DNA of 18,656 nucleotides from Thermoplasmata archaeon (GCA_003649745.1 QMST01000001.1:1-18656), one strand, 5' to 3'; counted from the first letter of the stretch, positions 1-6,248 are shown. Notes: generated by a model from the sequence alone, not told the origin. A program made the numbers and translations.

Positions 1-579
1 CTTGATAAACATTCCAATAGATGTCACACCAACAGTGCCCATGTATTTCTTTTTCAGCAGCCCTTTTTTCCTGGAAAGAACTAGAATCAATTTTTTAATG
101 AAGAATGGAGAGTTTAAAATGGTTTTTTCAAACCAGTTTAATTCTTTCATCAATACCTGCGTGGATTTACCCTTTTCCCTCTGTGCATATCTGATCTCTT
201 TAGTGATATCCTCTATACCTTTTTCATTTGTCTTTCTAATTATATACGCCATTGGAATAGGTTCACCGTTCACGGTTTTCTCTACAGGTATAGCTACATC
301 AACATCATCAAAAACAGCAATCTTATTTCTTCCAACCCTATATGCATTTAATTCCTTATACTCGCTTAATGCTTGTGCAACACACTTTATTATCCAAGCT
401 GTAAAAGAGATATCTCTCCCTCTCTTTTTCAACTCTTTAATTATTTTTCTTACCTCTGTGACATTGATCTCCAACAAAGTATTGAGACTATGCTTACGCC
501 ATCCTTCACCTGCAATAAGTACAACATTCTTACGATACTTTGAAAAAGGCCTAATCTCATATCTTCCAATCCTATCCAT
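1..579 (-). CDS. Stand-alone 2-oxoacid dehydrogenase E2-type acyltransferase domain protein (partial, C-terminus off the left edge)
   Basis: Reading the minus strand from an ATG at 579 gives 193 codons without a stop to the window edge. The product begins MDRIGRYEIRPFSKYRKNVV and contains RRLxxx-like core segments of the E2 catalytic fold (FTAWIIKCVAQAL, FDDVDVAIPVE, and near the edge MGTVGVTSIGMF). This matches the catalytic domain of dihydrolipoamide acyltransferases and the small family of E2-like proteins that lack lipoyl and E1/E3-binding domains; here too there is no room for a lipoyl domain before the catalytic core. The HxxxDG active-site motif would lie beyond position 1, so activity cannot be judged. 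The acyl substrate of the stand-alone family is not known to me. A TATA-like box at 601-610 sits about 25 nt before the ATG and no SD is present, suggesting a leaderless mRNA. The gene is downstream of and co-oriented with the initiator tRNA. Confidence 0.85.
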   Translation of the reverse strand, partial: MDRIGRYEIRPFSKYRKNVVLIAGEGWRKHSLNTLLEINVTEVRKIIKELKKRGRDISFTAWIIKCVAQALSEYKELNAYRVGRNKIAVFDDVDVAIPVEKTVNGEPIPMAYIIRKTNEKGIEDITKEIRYAQREKGKSTQVLMKELNWFEKTILNSPFFIKKLILVLSRKKGLLKKKYMGTVGVTSIGMFIK

Positions 580-600
580 AGGATATAGAAAAGTTTTGTG

Positions 601-610
601 TTATTTAAAC
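601..610 (-). promoter_or_regulatory. TATA box of the E2-like gene
   Basis: On the minus strand the sequence reads GTTTAAATAA, with 21 bases between it and the ATG at 579. At the usual archaeal TATA-to-start distance of about 25 nt, transcription would begin at or next to the A of the ATG, giving a leaderless transcript. Confidence 0.6.
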
Positions 611-646
611 ATTAACCATGTCTTTTACTCAATGCTCGATAAAAAG

Positions 647-721
647 TAGCGGGGGGTGGATTCGAACCACCGATCTACGGGTTATGGGCCCGTCGGGATA
701 TCCTGGCTACCCCACCCCGCT
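647..721 (-). tRNA. Initiator tRNA-Met (CAU)
   Basis: The minus strand folds into a complete cloverleaf: acceptor AGCGGGG/CCCCGCT with discriminator A, D-stem GGG/CCC, anticodon stem ACGGG/CCCGT, loop CCCATAA (anticodon CAU), T-stem GGTGG/CCACC with loop TTCGAAT. The A1-U72 end pair and the three G-C pairs closing the anticodon stem mark it as initiator rather than elongator. CCA is not encoded. Position 33, before the anticodon, is C instead of the near-universal U. A TATA-like box (TTTATAAATA on the minus strand) lies at 753-762, about 31 nt upstream. Confidence 0.95.
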
Positions 722-752
722 ATTCTAACAATTTTTCCTAATAAGATGAAAT

Positions 753-762
753 TATTTATAAA
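753..762 (-). promoter_or_regulatory. TATA box of the initiator tRNA gene
   Basis: TTTATAAATA on the minus strand, about 31 nt before the mature 5' end of the tRNA at 721, a fitting distance for an archaeal tRNA promoter. Confidence 0.6.
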
Positions 763-868
763 GTTTATTGAAAGAAACTCTATAGTAACCAACTTTTTAA
801 AGGCAAAGAGAAGAAGTAAGAGAAAAAATTAAAAGAAAATAAGAAATTAGATTAAATTTGATGAAAAA

Positions 869-1075
869 ATGAGAAGAAGTATAGCCACGCATTTAGTTAG
901 GAGGGAGGCAAAAACAGACATAGTTTGCACATTCTGCAAAAATAAAATAAACCCTGGCGAGGAATACTATCTTGAGGAGGGAATCGAAGAACATTTACAT
1001 TCCCTCCTGGCGAGAAAGTATTGTCAAAACTGCTACGCAAAACATGGTGAAAAACTACTAACCCTGCCAGATTAA
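869..1075 (+). CDS. Small zinc-ribbon protein of unknown function
   Basis: A 68-residue protein with two CxxC knuckles, C20-x2-C23 and C52-x2-C55, spaced as in a treble-clef or zinc-ribbon site; the segment between (NKINPGEEYYLEEG) resembles the 'PGExY' turn of small archaeal zinc-binding proteins. It has no membrane segment and a basic N-terminus (MRRS...VRR). I do not recognise a specific function; nucleic-acid binding is a guess. The ATG at 869 is used because an ATG at 861 runs into a stop after two codons. No clear SD is present; a TATA-like TTTTTAAAG lies at 793-801. The gene is followed 47 nt later by tRNA-Leu. Its own mRNA contains a strong 10-bp hairpin (975-1008). Confidence 0.8.
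   Translation: MRRSIATHLVRREAKTDIVCTFCKNKINPGEEYYLEEGIEEHLHSLLARKYCQNCYAKHGEKLLTLPD
975..1008 (+). repeat. Perfect 10-bp inverted repeat inside the zinc-ribbon gene
   Basis: Arms AGGAGGGAAT (975-984) and ATTCCCTCCT (999-1008) are perfectly complementary around a 14-nt loop. They lie within the coding region, between the two zinc knuckles. A 9-bp direct copy of CCTGGCGAG occurs at 953-961 and 1006-1014, in different reading frames, so the similarity is at DNA level rather than from the protein. Confidence 0.8.
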
Positions 1076-1080
1076 CCAAG

Positions 1081-1090
1081 TTTTATATAC
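1081..1090 (+). promoter_or_regulatory. TATA box of tRNA-Leu
   Basis: TTTTATATAC lies about 32 nt before the mature 5' end of the tRNA at 1122. It directly follows the stop codon of the zinc-ribbon gene, so the tRNA most likely has its own promoter. Confidence 0.6.
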
Positions 1091-1121
1091 TGGTTTATTC
1101 TTTATTCCCAAAAAATGTTTT

Positions 1122-1206
1122 GCAGGGGTAGCCAAGTCTGGTCAAAGGCGCAGGCTTGAGGGGCCTGTCCCGTAGGGGTTCGAGGGTTCAAATCCCTTCC
1201 CCTGCA
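1122..1206 (+). tRNA. tRNA-Leu (GAG)
   Basis: A class II cloverleaf: acceptor GCAGGGG/CCCCTGC with discriminator A, anticodon stem CAGGC/GCCTG around loop TTGAGGG (anticodon GAG), a long variable arm with a CCC/GGG stem, and T-arm loop TTCAAAT. CCA is not encoded. No intron is visible. It is followed by a short AT-rich inverted repeat (TTCTAA/TTAGAA, 1211-1224). Confidence 0.95.
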
Positions 1207-1250
1207 CTCTCTTCTAAAATTAGAAAATACTCCACACTTTTAAAAAGGCA

Positions 1251-1277
1251 AAAGTTAAAAAAATAAAAAAGAAAGAA
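1251..1277 (-). terminator. T-rich terminator tract after the 179-residue gene
   Basis: On the minus strand two long T runs, TTTTTTATTTTTTT in the core, lie about 45 nt after the stop codon of the exported-protein gene. Archaeal RNA polymerase terminates on such oligo-T tracts without needing a hairpin. Confidence 0.45.
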
Positions 1278-1319
1278 GTTTTTAATGGCGCGGTCTCTTT
1301 TTTGTCTATAACAGCCTTT

Positions 1320-1859
1320 TTAGAACTTGTTGAAAAGATATGGGAAAAATGCATGAAGGGTGTTGATTATCTTCAAGAACTGAGTATTGGTTAAAGAGAG
1401 ACTTTTGTCTTTCATCTCCTTACCTGGCATGAGGATATCCACTTTTTTAGCGTTAACAAATGTATCCCACCAGGTTATAACTGCATTTTCTGCTGTACCA
1501 TAGAACTTGTACTTTTTACCATCTATCACCACACCCTCTATTGTCTCTGTCTCAATGGTATACCTATCATATTTTTCAAAGTTTACCGTGTGGGAGAAAT
1601 ACCCATTTGCATCGGTGTAGACAGTTCTTGAATCTCCATCGCTTCTCGTGATTGTTACCTTGACACCTGCTAAGGGAATTTGCACATCTTCTCCCCAATC
1701 GTTCTCATACATTCCGAACACGGTTCCATATATTGTTCCATCAGGGCCAAGTGTTCCCTTATTGTCTTTATTTGATTTTACCATAACCGCGTTTGCACAG
1801 CCAAACACTGTCAAAATCATCAAAAACGCTGCAGTTATTGCAAATAGTAACTTTCTCAT
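1320..1859 (-). CDS. Exported protein with a carboxypeptidase-regulatory-like Ig domain
   Basis: A 179-residue protein with an N-terminal signal sequence: basic MRKL, hydrophobic residues 4-19, then GCANA. Cleavage after ANA (residue 24) or lipid attachment at C21 (VFGC, a weak lipobox) are both possible. Residues 41-145 form a single beta-sandwich of the carboxypeptidase D regulatory-like type, recognised from GTIYGTVFG, PLAGVKVTI and the hallmark TDANGYF. The last 20 residues are hydrophobic and aromatic (FFPYLFNKF) and may be an anchoring or sorting tail. The protein should be at the cell surface; its ligand is unknown. The ATG is chosen because AGGAGGTGA, a perfect match to the archaeal anti-SD, lies 6 nt upstream. 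The next gene upstream, on the same strand, encodes another exported protein with the same type of domain. Confidence 0.85.
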   Translation of the reverse strand: MRKLLFAITAAFLMILTVFGCANAVMVKSNKDNKGTLGPDGTIYGTVFGMYENDWGEDVQIPLAGVKVTITRSDGDSRTVYTDANGYFSHTVNFEKYDRYTIETETIEGVVIDGKKYKFYGTAENAVITWWDTFVNAKKVDILMPGKEMKDKSLSLTNTQFLKIINTLHAFFPYLFNKF

Positions 1860-1865
1860 TCTTTC

Positions 1866-1924
1866 TCACCTCCTCCATCAGATTGTTTTTATAAAGGTTT
1901 CATCACCGATGGCATGATGAAACC
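1866..1924 (-). promoter_or_regulatory. Candidate pseudoknot leader (or operator) abutting the Shine-Dalgarno sequence
   Basis: Read on the minus strand from 1924: stem 1 is GGTTTCATCA paired with TGATGAAACC (perfect, 10 bp). Its 9-nt loop contains CCATCGG, which can pair with CTGATGG (1881-1875) over 7 bp (six Watson-Crick, one G-U). CTGATGG directly precedes the SD AGGAGGTGA (1874-1866). The linker between the stems, TTTATAAAAACAAT, is 14 nt and A-rich, as in classical H-type pseudoknots. A TATA-like TTTTTTAA at 1954-1947 would place the transcript start near 1924. The alternative is that the 10-bp palindrome is a DNA operator and TTTATAAAAA is the TATA box, but then transcription would begin after the SD. 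The pairing is seen; the function is inferred. Confidence 0.45.
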
Positions 1925-1993
1925 TCTCTTTTTGTTTTCCTCCCTCTTAAAAAATTGTAATTATTTTCATATTTATAATTTTTTTTAAAATAA

Positions 1994-2021
1994 TATAGAG
2001 GAATGTTCTATGTGCTCTATA
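1994..2021 (-). terminator. Hairpin plus T-rich tract after the 329-residue exported-protein gene
   Basis: Arms TATAGAG (1994-2000) and CTCTATA (2015-2021) are perfectly complementary with a 14-nt loop, 18 nt after the stop codon at 2039 of the minus-strand gene. On the minus strand TTATTTT follows at once. This looks like a transcript 3' end that separates the two exported-protein genes into different transcripts. Confidence 0.4.
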
Positions 2022-2038
2022 GGTCTAAATGCTAGTTT

Positions 2039-3028
2039 TTAGTAAAAAATGAACAACCAATACATTTCTCCACCAGAGAAAACATATGATAATTGAGGCG
2101 GGCTGCTTTTTCCAGTGCCATTTGGCGGGATAGCGGTAACCTGGCAGTTGTGTATCCACCACACTGGTACATCCATGTCTTCCTCTGGTGGGTATGTCAA
2201 ACTGTACTCCCCCATCTCATCTGTAGTGGTGTTATATCCTTTACATTTTACTTCTACATTGGGGTATCCAATGAATCCTTTCATCACCTTACCCGTTACT
2301 AGTATATTGTCCTTCCAATGTTCCTCTGTTATCCATTTTGCAAAGTTGGCTATATCCTTACCAAATCTTATTACATCAGAGCTAGCTCTTTGGAGATTTG
2401 AGATAACCCCTTGGATAGTTGCTACTAGATTTTGTAAATCCTGCACAAGATCTATGAACAGGTTTAATTTTAGAAATAACTGCCACCACTTTGCTTCAAT
2501 CCACAATTGTATTATGTTTTTAAGGTCTTTTAAATAAAAAACAAGCTGTGCCACATCTGCTCTTAACTCCTTGGGTATAGTTCTCGCATCGTTTAACAAA
2601 ACACGTGCATCACTTAGAATTATTTTTGAATGAACCCAGAGATCATAAACCCAGCCTAATCTTTTTATAATAAGGTCAAAAACAGAATTAGGCAAAACTG
2701 CAAAATATACCGTTATTAGATCCTCTCTAACTGGTGTTGATTTATTAAAAACGTTTTTTAGAGTGTTGATATCCACAGTTCCATCTTGTGAAATTATTTT
2801 ATCTAGCAACTCTTCTGCATCTCTTTTTTCCCTCGGGTTTTTAATAAGTTGTATTAATTCTTCGAGTATGCGAATCTCGTCTTCACTAAATTTGATATCT
2901 CTGATATCAGTGGTTTTACAAATGTTTTCTATTCTATTCAACGATGATATTTTAACATATAGCCCGCTAGCAGGTGTTATAGACAAAAGCATTGTAACAG
3001 CTATGATTGCAAATATTTTCTTTTTCAT
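2039..3028 (-). CDS. Exported helical protein with a C-terminal Ig-like domain
   Basis: A 329-residue protein. Residues 1-22 are a signal peptide (MKKK, hydrophobic core, PASG). Residues 40-240 are predicted mostly alpha-helical and amphipathic, with a Trp-rich stretch (IEAKWWQLFLKL, about 177-188). Residues 242-302 resemble a carboxypeptidase-regulatory-like beta-sandwich (VTGKVMKGFIGYPNVEVKC, then TTTDEMGEYSLTY), with C262 and C295 placed to form a disulfide. The end is aromatic (MYWLFIFY). No catalytic motif is visible and I do not recognise the family; a surface or cell-envelope role is inferred. The ATG is preceded by GAGGGGGGC at SD distance; TATA-like boxes lie near 3050 and 3075. The 179-residue gene downstream shares strand, export signal and domain type. 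Confidence 0.8.
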   Translation of the reverse strand: MKKKIFAIIAVTMLLSITPASGLYVKISSLNRIENICKTTDIRDIKFSEDEIRILEELIQLIKNPREKRDAEELLDKIISQDGTVDINTLKNVFNKSTPVREDLITVYFAVLPNSVFDLIIKRLGWVYDLWVHSKIILSDARVLLNDARTIPKELRADVAQLVFYLKDLKNIIQLWIEAKWWQLFLKLNLFIDLVQDLQNLVATIQGVISNLQRASSDVIRFGKDIANFAKWITEEHWKDNILVTGKVMKGFIGYPNVEVKCKGYNTTTDEMGEYSLTYPPEEDMDVPVWWIHNCQVTAIPPNGTGKSSPPQLSYVFSGGEMYWLFIFY

Positions 3029-3102
3029 TTATGCCCCCCTCTTCAAACATCTTTAAATAGGTAGATTATATTATAATTTATTTTATAAATTTTTCTGAAC
3101 TT

Positions 3103-4416
3103 TTATGGAGTGAGACGGTTTCGGTCTCTTGGGAAGAGAATGCATTCTCTGATGTTATTTAACCTTAGGAGTTGCATCAAAAATCTTTCTATTCCAAACC
3201 CGAAACCACCATGAGGTGGCATTCCATAGCGAAATGCTTTTAGATAACTTTCAAAATCCCTAGGGTTTAAACCACATTTCTCAACTCGTTCTATCAACAA
3301 TTTTTTATCATGTATACGTTGGCTGCCCGATGCTATTTCTAAACCTTTACAACCTAGGTCAAAGGAACGAGAGTATCTCATATCCTCCTGAGGCATTGTG
3401 TAGAATGGTTTTGTCTCTAAGGGATAGTTGGTTACAAAATAGAAAACCTTTTTTTCCTCCTCCATGATCCTACCTAGGGTGCCCTCCTCCTTGCTTCCAA
3501 AATCTTCACCCCATTTTATCCTGTGACCCTGTTCATTCAGCATTTCTATAGCATCATCATAGGTTATCCTTCTGAAAGGAACCCTTATTTTCTCTAATTC
3601 TATATCTAAAACATTTAACTCCTCTTCACATGTTCTCGCAGCATTCCATATCTCAAAAACCATGTTTTCTAAAACCCTCATTACATCTTTTTCATCTTTG
3701 ATAAAAGCCATCTCTATATCTACGGCTGTAGACTCATTTAAATGCCTCGTGGTGTTATGTTTTTCCGCTCTAAAATACCATGCAATCTCAAAAACCCGGT
3801 CTAAACCAGTTGCCATCAACATCTGCTTGTACAGCTGTGGAGATTGCGCTAGAAAAGCTATTCTTTCAAAATACTCTACCTTGAACAAATCTGTTCCACC
3901 CTCTGATGCACTTGCTATAATTTTTGGCGTGTGAACCTCGATGAAACCATTTTTTCTAAGAAAATTTCTCGCAGCATCTATAACCTTGTCCCTGATTTTA
4001 AAAACCGCTTGAACCTCTTTTCTCCTCAGATCAATAAACCGGTTGTCAAACCTGGTTTCAAATTCTATTCCTGTTTTATCCACCACACCCATAGGCAATG
4101 GTTTATCAGAAACCGAGAGAACCTCAACTTTCTCTGGGAGTATTTCATAACCATTTCTCACCTTTTTGTTTCTCTTACAAACCCCTCTGACAGAAATCAC
4201 TGACTCCCTGGGAAGAGAAACCAGTTTTTCAAACAACTCTTTTTTATCCTTTTTCAAACAAGTTACCTGGAGGGTACCCATACGATCACGTAGAATAACA
4301 AATGCGATAGAACCCAGGTTTCTAATATCCTCAACCCAACCCGCAACTGAAACCATGTTGTTATACTCTTTTTCCCCTATATCCTTTGAATAGTGAGTTC
4401 TATATTTTTCTATCAT
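3103..4416 (-). CDS. aspS: Aspartyl-tRNA synthetase (archaeal type)
   Basis: A 437-residue class IIb aminoacyl-tRNA synthetase, the usual length for archaeal AspRS, charging tRNA-Asp with aspartate in the cytoplasm. Residues 22-102 form the OB-fold that reads the anticodon. Motif 1 lies near NGFIEVHTPKI (157-167), motif 2 at YFRAEKHNTTRHLNE (214-228), and motif 3 near the C-terminus (GFGFGIERFLMQLL); the protein ends FPRDRNRLTP as in archaeal relatives. By alignment from memory with Thermococcus AspRS, the two anticodon-discrimination positions W26 and K85 are E29 and R87 here, so whether it also charges tRNA-Asn is open. Motif 2 reads AEKHN where AEEHN is common. The gene starts 16 nt after the stop of the phosphopantothenate synthetase gene and is probably its operon partner. 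Confidence 0.95.
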   Translation of the reverse strand: MIEKYRTHYSKDIGEKEYNNMVSVAGWVEDIRNLGSIAFVILRDRMGTLQVTCLKKDKKELFEKLVSLPRESVISVRGVCKRNKKVRNGYEILPEKVEVLSVSDKPLPMGVVDKTGIEFETRFDNRFIDLRRKEVQAVFKIRDKVIDAARNFLRKNGFIEVHTPKIIASASEGGTDLFKVEYFERIAFLAQSPQLYKQMLMATGLDRVFEIAWYFRAEKHNTTRHLNESTAVDIEMAFIKDEKDVMRVLENMVFEIWNAARTCEEELNVLDIELEKIRVPFRRITYDDAIEMLNEQGHRIKWGEDFGSKEEGTLGRIMEEEKKVFYFVTNYPLETKPFYTMPQEDMRYSRSFDLGCKGLEIASGSQRIHDKKLLIERVEKCGLNPRDFESYLKAFRYGMPPHGGFGFGIERFLMQLLRLNNIRECILFPRDRNRLTP

Positions 4417-4432
4417 ATCTCATCAACTCATA

Positions 4433-5188
4433 TCAGAACAAAGAATTTATTCTTTTTGAAATAAAAGATAAAACCTCTTTTAGATTTTTTTTATTATCCC
4501 ATGAATCCACTATATTTTGCAGCTCTTCTTCGCTTACATGGTTTTTTTTGAAATTTACAACCCATTTTCTAATATTTGGTATCGCCCTAGTGATGTTATC
4601 AACTATGGTGACATCCGCTGTTTTTGCAGTTCTAGATAGGGGATTAAGATCAATGGTTATCACAGTTTTTCCCATTTTTTTTAACGCCTCACATCTATCC
4701 CCATCTTCTAAGGGCACTAAGACCACATCCGCAGAATAAATCCCATTTTTATCACAAAGAGCTCTATCATGTTCTATAAATGGTATAACCGCATCTGGTT
4801 TTACACCATAGATCCCTATTGCACCAAGTTTAGATAACATCGCTACGATCTTTTCCACCCTAGCCTTTGTCCTATGAAACAGATTTACCTCAATCTTAGC
4901 TGGTATTGTTTTTGCTAGTTCAATGCATTCCTTAGCAGAAAGTGCAGCAACATTGCCATTTATAGATATAACAGGGTTTTTTGCCAATAAAAACAATGCC
5001 GCAGCAACCTTTGCAGCTCTCATAGAAGAGGGTATTGTTTTTTCCCCTATGAGATAATCAAAAGCCTCTCCTCTACCATGTGCTATAAGCCCTGTCTCAT
5101 GAACAATACCATTCTTAAACTCTTTAGAAATTTTTTCTCTTGTTATGAGAGACTTATACCTGGGGTGACTTTTTGGAATTTTACCCAT
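4433..5188 (-). CDS. 4-phosphopantoate--beta-alanine ligase (phosphopantothenate synthetase)
   Basis: A 251-residue member of the archaeal phosphopantothenate synthetase family (formerly DUF137). It joins 4-phosphopantoate and beta-alanine with ATP to give 4'-phosphopantothenate, the archaeal route to coenzyme A that replaces bacterial PanC and PanK order. Family hallmarks include the N-terminal IPKSHPRYKSL, GLIAHGRGEAFDYLIGE, the NGNVAAL segment and the C-terminal VDNITRAIPNI. Its usual partner, pantoate kinase, is not in this window. The ATG start has no SD but follows a pyrimidine-rich stretch; an upstream ATTAAACATAAA could be an internal promoter. It lies 62 nt after the PAC2 gene and 16 nt before aspS on the same strand. 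Confidence 0.92.
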   Translation of the reverse strand: MGKIPKSHPRYKSLITREKISKEFKNGIVHETGLIAHGRGEAFDYLIGEKTIPSSMRAAKVAAALFLLAKNPVISINGNVAALSAKECIELAKTIPAKIEVNLFHRTKARVEKIVAMLSKLGAIGIYGVKPDAVIPFIEHDRALCDKNGIYSADVVLVPLEDGDRCEALKKMGKTVITIDLNPLSRTAKTADVTIVDNITRAIPNIRKWVVNFKKNHVSEEELQNIVDSWDNKKNLKEVLSFISKRINSLF

Positions 5189-5250
5189 ATTTTAAAAGAA
5201 AGAAAATAAGGTTTTTATTATTTTTTTTTATGTTTAATCCAAAAAATTTT

Positions 5251-6003
5251 TTATCCGTACATGCTAGGCTGGGTTTGAGACGATGGAGAAACAACAGGTC
5301 TAGCCTGCTTCTGTAACACCTGAAGTTGTTTTTCAATTCTCTCCGCCTCCTTATAGAGGGGAGCAACGTCTATTTCAATTTCTAACAATTTTGTTATAAC
5401 CTCTATCGCCGCAGCAGCTGCTCTTGCATCAGGATAATTTGGATGTGCCTCAGCTAGTATAGAAATAACGTCAAAGTTTTCTCTCTTACCCTTATTCAAC
5501 AATACACCAGATACACCTGCGATTATACCATTTTTAAACTGTGGTATATTCGCCCCTATTAATATCTCCTTTGCCTTTAAAGTAGAAGCAATAGCATAGG
5601 CACTAGCTACACTGCCCTCCTCTGCCTCACCTTCTACAACCATTCCCTCTGGTGAAATAATTAATCTACAGCTCTTTTCTATCGCCCAATCCATTATCAC
5701 ATTAGCCAGAGGTGTTATCAGATTTGGCTTTGGTCGAAACTCTGATACAAAAACAATAATTTTCTCCTTACCTGTTTTCTCATTTGCATATATTCTCACA
5801 GGTGAAAGCGGCTCAGTATCATGCACAACAGATAATGTTGGGAAATATGGTGAACTCATGTCACCAATTTGTTTTAGACCCATGGAATCTATTATATAGT
5901 TTGCTGCTATAGTACTCACTAGACCAATAGAAGGGAAACCAGCTATTATTGTACCACCTTTTAAATCCACCTTTTCAAATTCATTAATTTTTACTTCTTC
6001 CAA
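5251..6003 (-). CDS. PAC2 family protein (proteasome-assembly-chaperone-like)
   Basis: A 250-residue protein of the PAC2/DUF75 family, whose archaeal members are related to eukaryotic proteasome assembly chaperones. Hallmarks are GGTIIAGFPSIGLVSTIAANY near residues 16-36, a central strand-rich region with LIISPEGMVVEGE, GVSGVLLNKGKRE, and the Ala-rich segment HPNYPDARAAAAAIEVI (about 187-203). The C-terminus (about 215-250) is a short coiled-coil-like segment and a Gln/Pro/Ser-rich tail ending SMYG. The start is a TTG at 6003: the SD core GGTGAT lies just 3 nt before it, while the nearby ATGs at this SD are in another frame and stop quickly. A palindrome (6033-6053) overlaps the likely TATA box. 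A chaperone role is family knowledge, not shown here. Confidence 0.88.
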   Translation of the reverse strand: MEEVKINEFEKVDLKGGTIIAGFPSIGLVSTIAANYIIDSMGLKQIGDMSSPYFPTLSVVHDTEPLSPVRIYANEKTGKEKIIVFVSEFRPKPNLITPLANVIMDWAIEKSCRLIISPEGMVVEGEAEEGSVASAYAIASTLKAKEILIGANIPQFKNGIIAGVSGVLLNKGKRENFDVISILAEAHPNYPDARAAAAAIEVITKLLEIEIDVAPLYKEAERIEKQLQVLQKQARPVVSPSSQTQPSMYG

Positions 6004-6248
6004 TGCATCACCATCCCTTTTATCAAAATAACTAAATGCTCTTCTAGCATTTAAAATTAATTGAAAAAATCATTTCAATTTTTACCCCATTGAAAATGTG
6101 AAGAAAAAATTTATAAACATGTTTTGACAAAAATATAATATAGATACATTATTAATAAATCAATAAAGAGGGGGTGGTAAAAATGGTTAAGGAGGAGATG
6201 TTTACATAACCCACCTATGTATTCTACGTATTTTTAATTTTTTTAAAA
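6004..6248. other. Spacer between PAC2 and rtcB genes
   Basis: Besides the promoter palindrome it holds a second inverted repeat, AATTGAAA/TTTCAATT (6059-6080); TATA-like runs on the plus strand (near 6108-6117 and 6130-6141); and an SD-like GGGGGTGGT followed by an 8-codon plus-strand ORF (6183-6209, MVKEEMFT). Beyond it, TACATA/TATGTA (6203-6208, 6216-6221) form a short hairpin before T runs (6230-6244) that could end a plus-strand transcript. No longer gene is visible. Confidence 0.5.
6033..6053 (-). promoter_or_regulatory. Palindrome over the promoter of the PAC2 gene
   Basis: TAAATGCT (6033-6040) and AGCATTTA (6046-6053) form a perfect 8-bp inverted repeat with a 5-nt spacer. On the minus strand the second half merges with a TATA-like TTTTAAAT, about 45 nt before the TTG start. 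A regulator bound here would block TBP, so an operator is plausible. Confidence 0.4.

Noticed and set aside
2..649. A 215-codon open frame on the plus strand at the left edge
   Set aside because: It is the shadow of the minus-strand E2-like acyltransferase; the minus-strand translation shows conserved family segments, and the plus frame also runs into the tRNA.
1911..1975. C/D-box guide RNA suggested by ATGATGA near 1914
   Set aside because: No CTGA D-box or second C'/D' pair follows within a usable distance; the motif is part of the pseudoknot stem.
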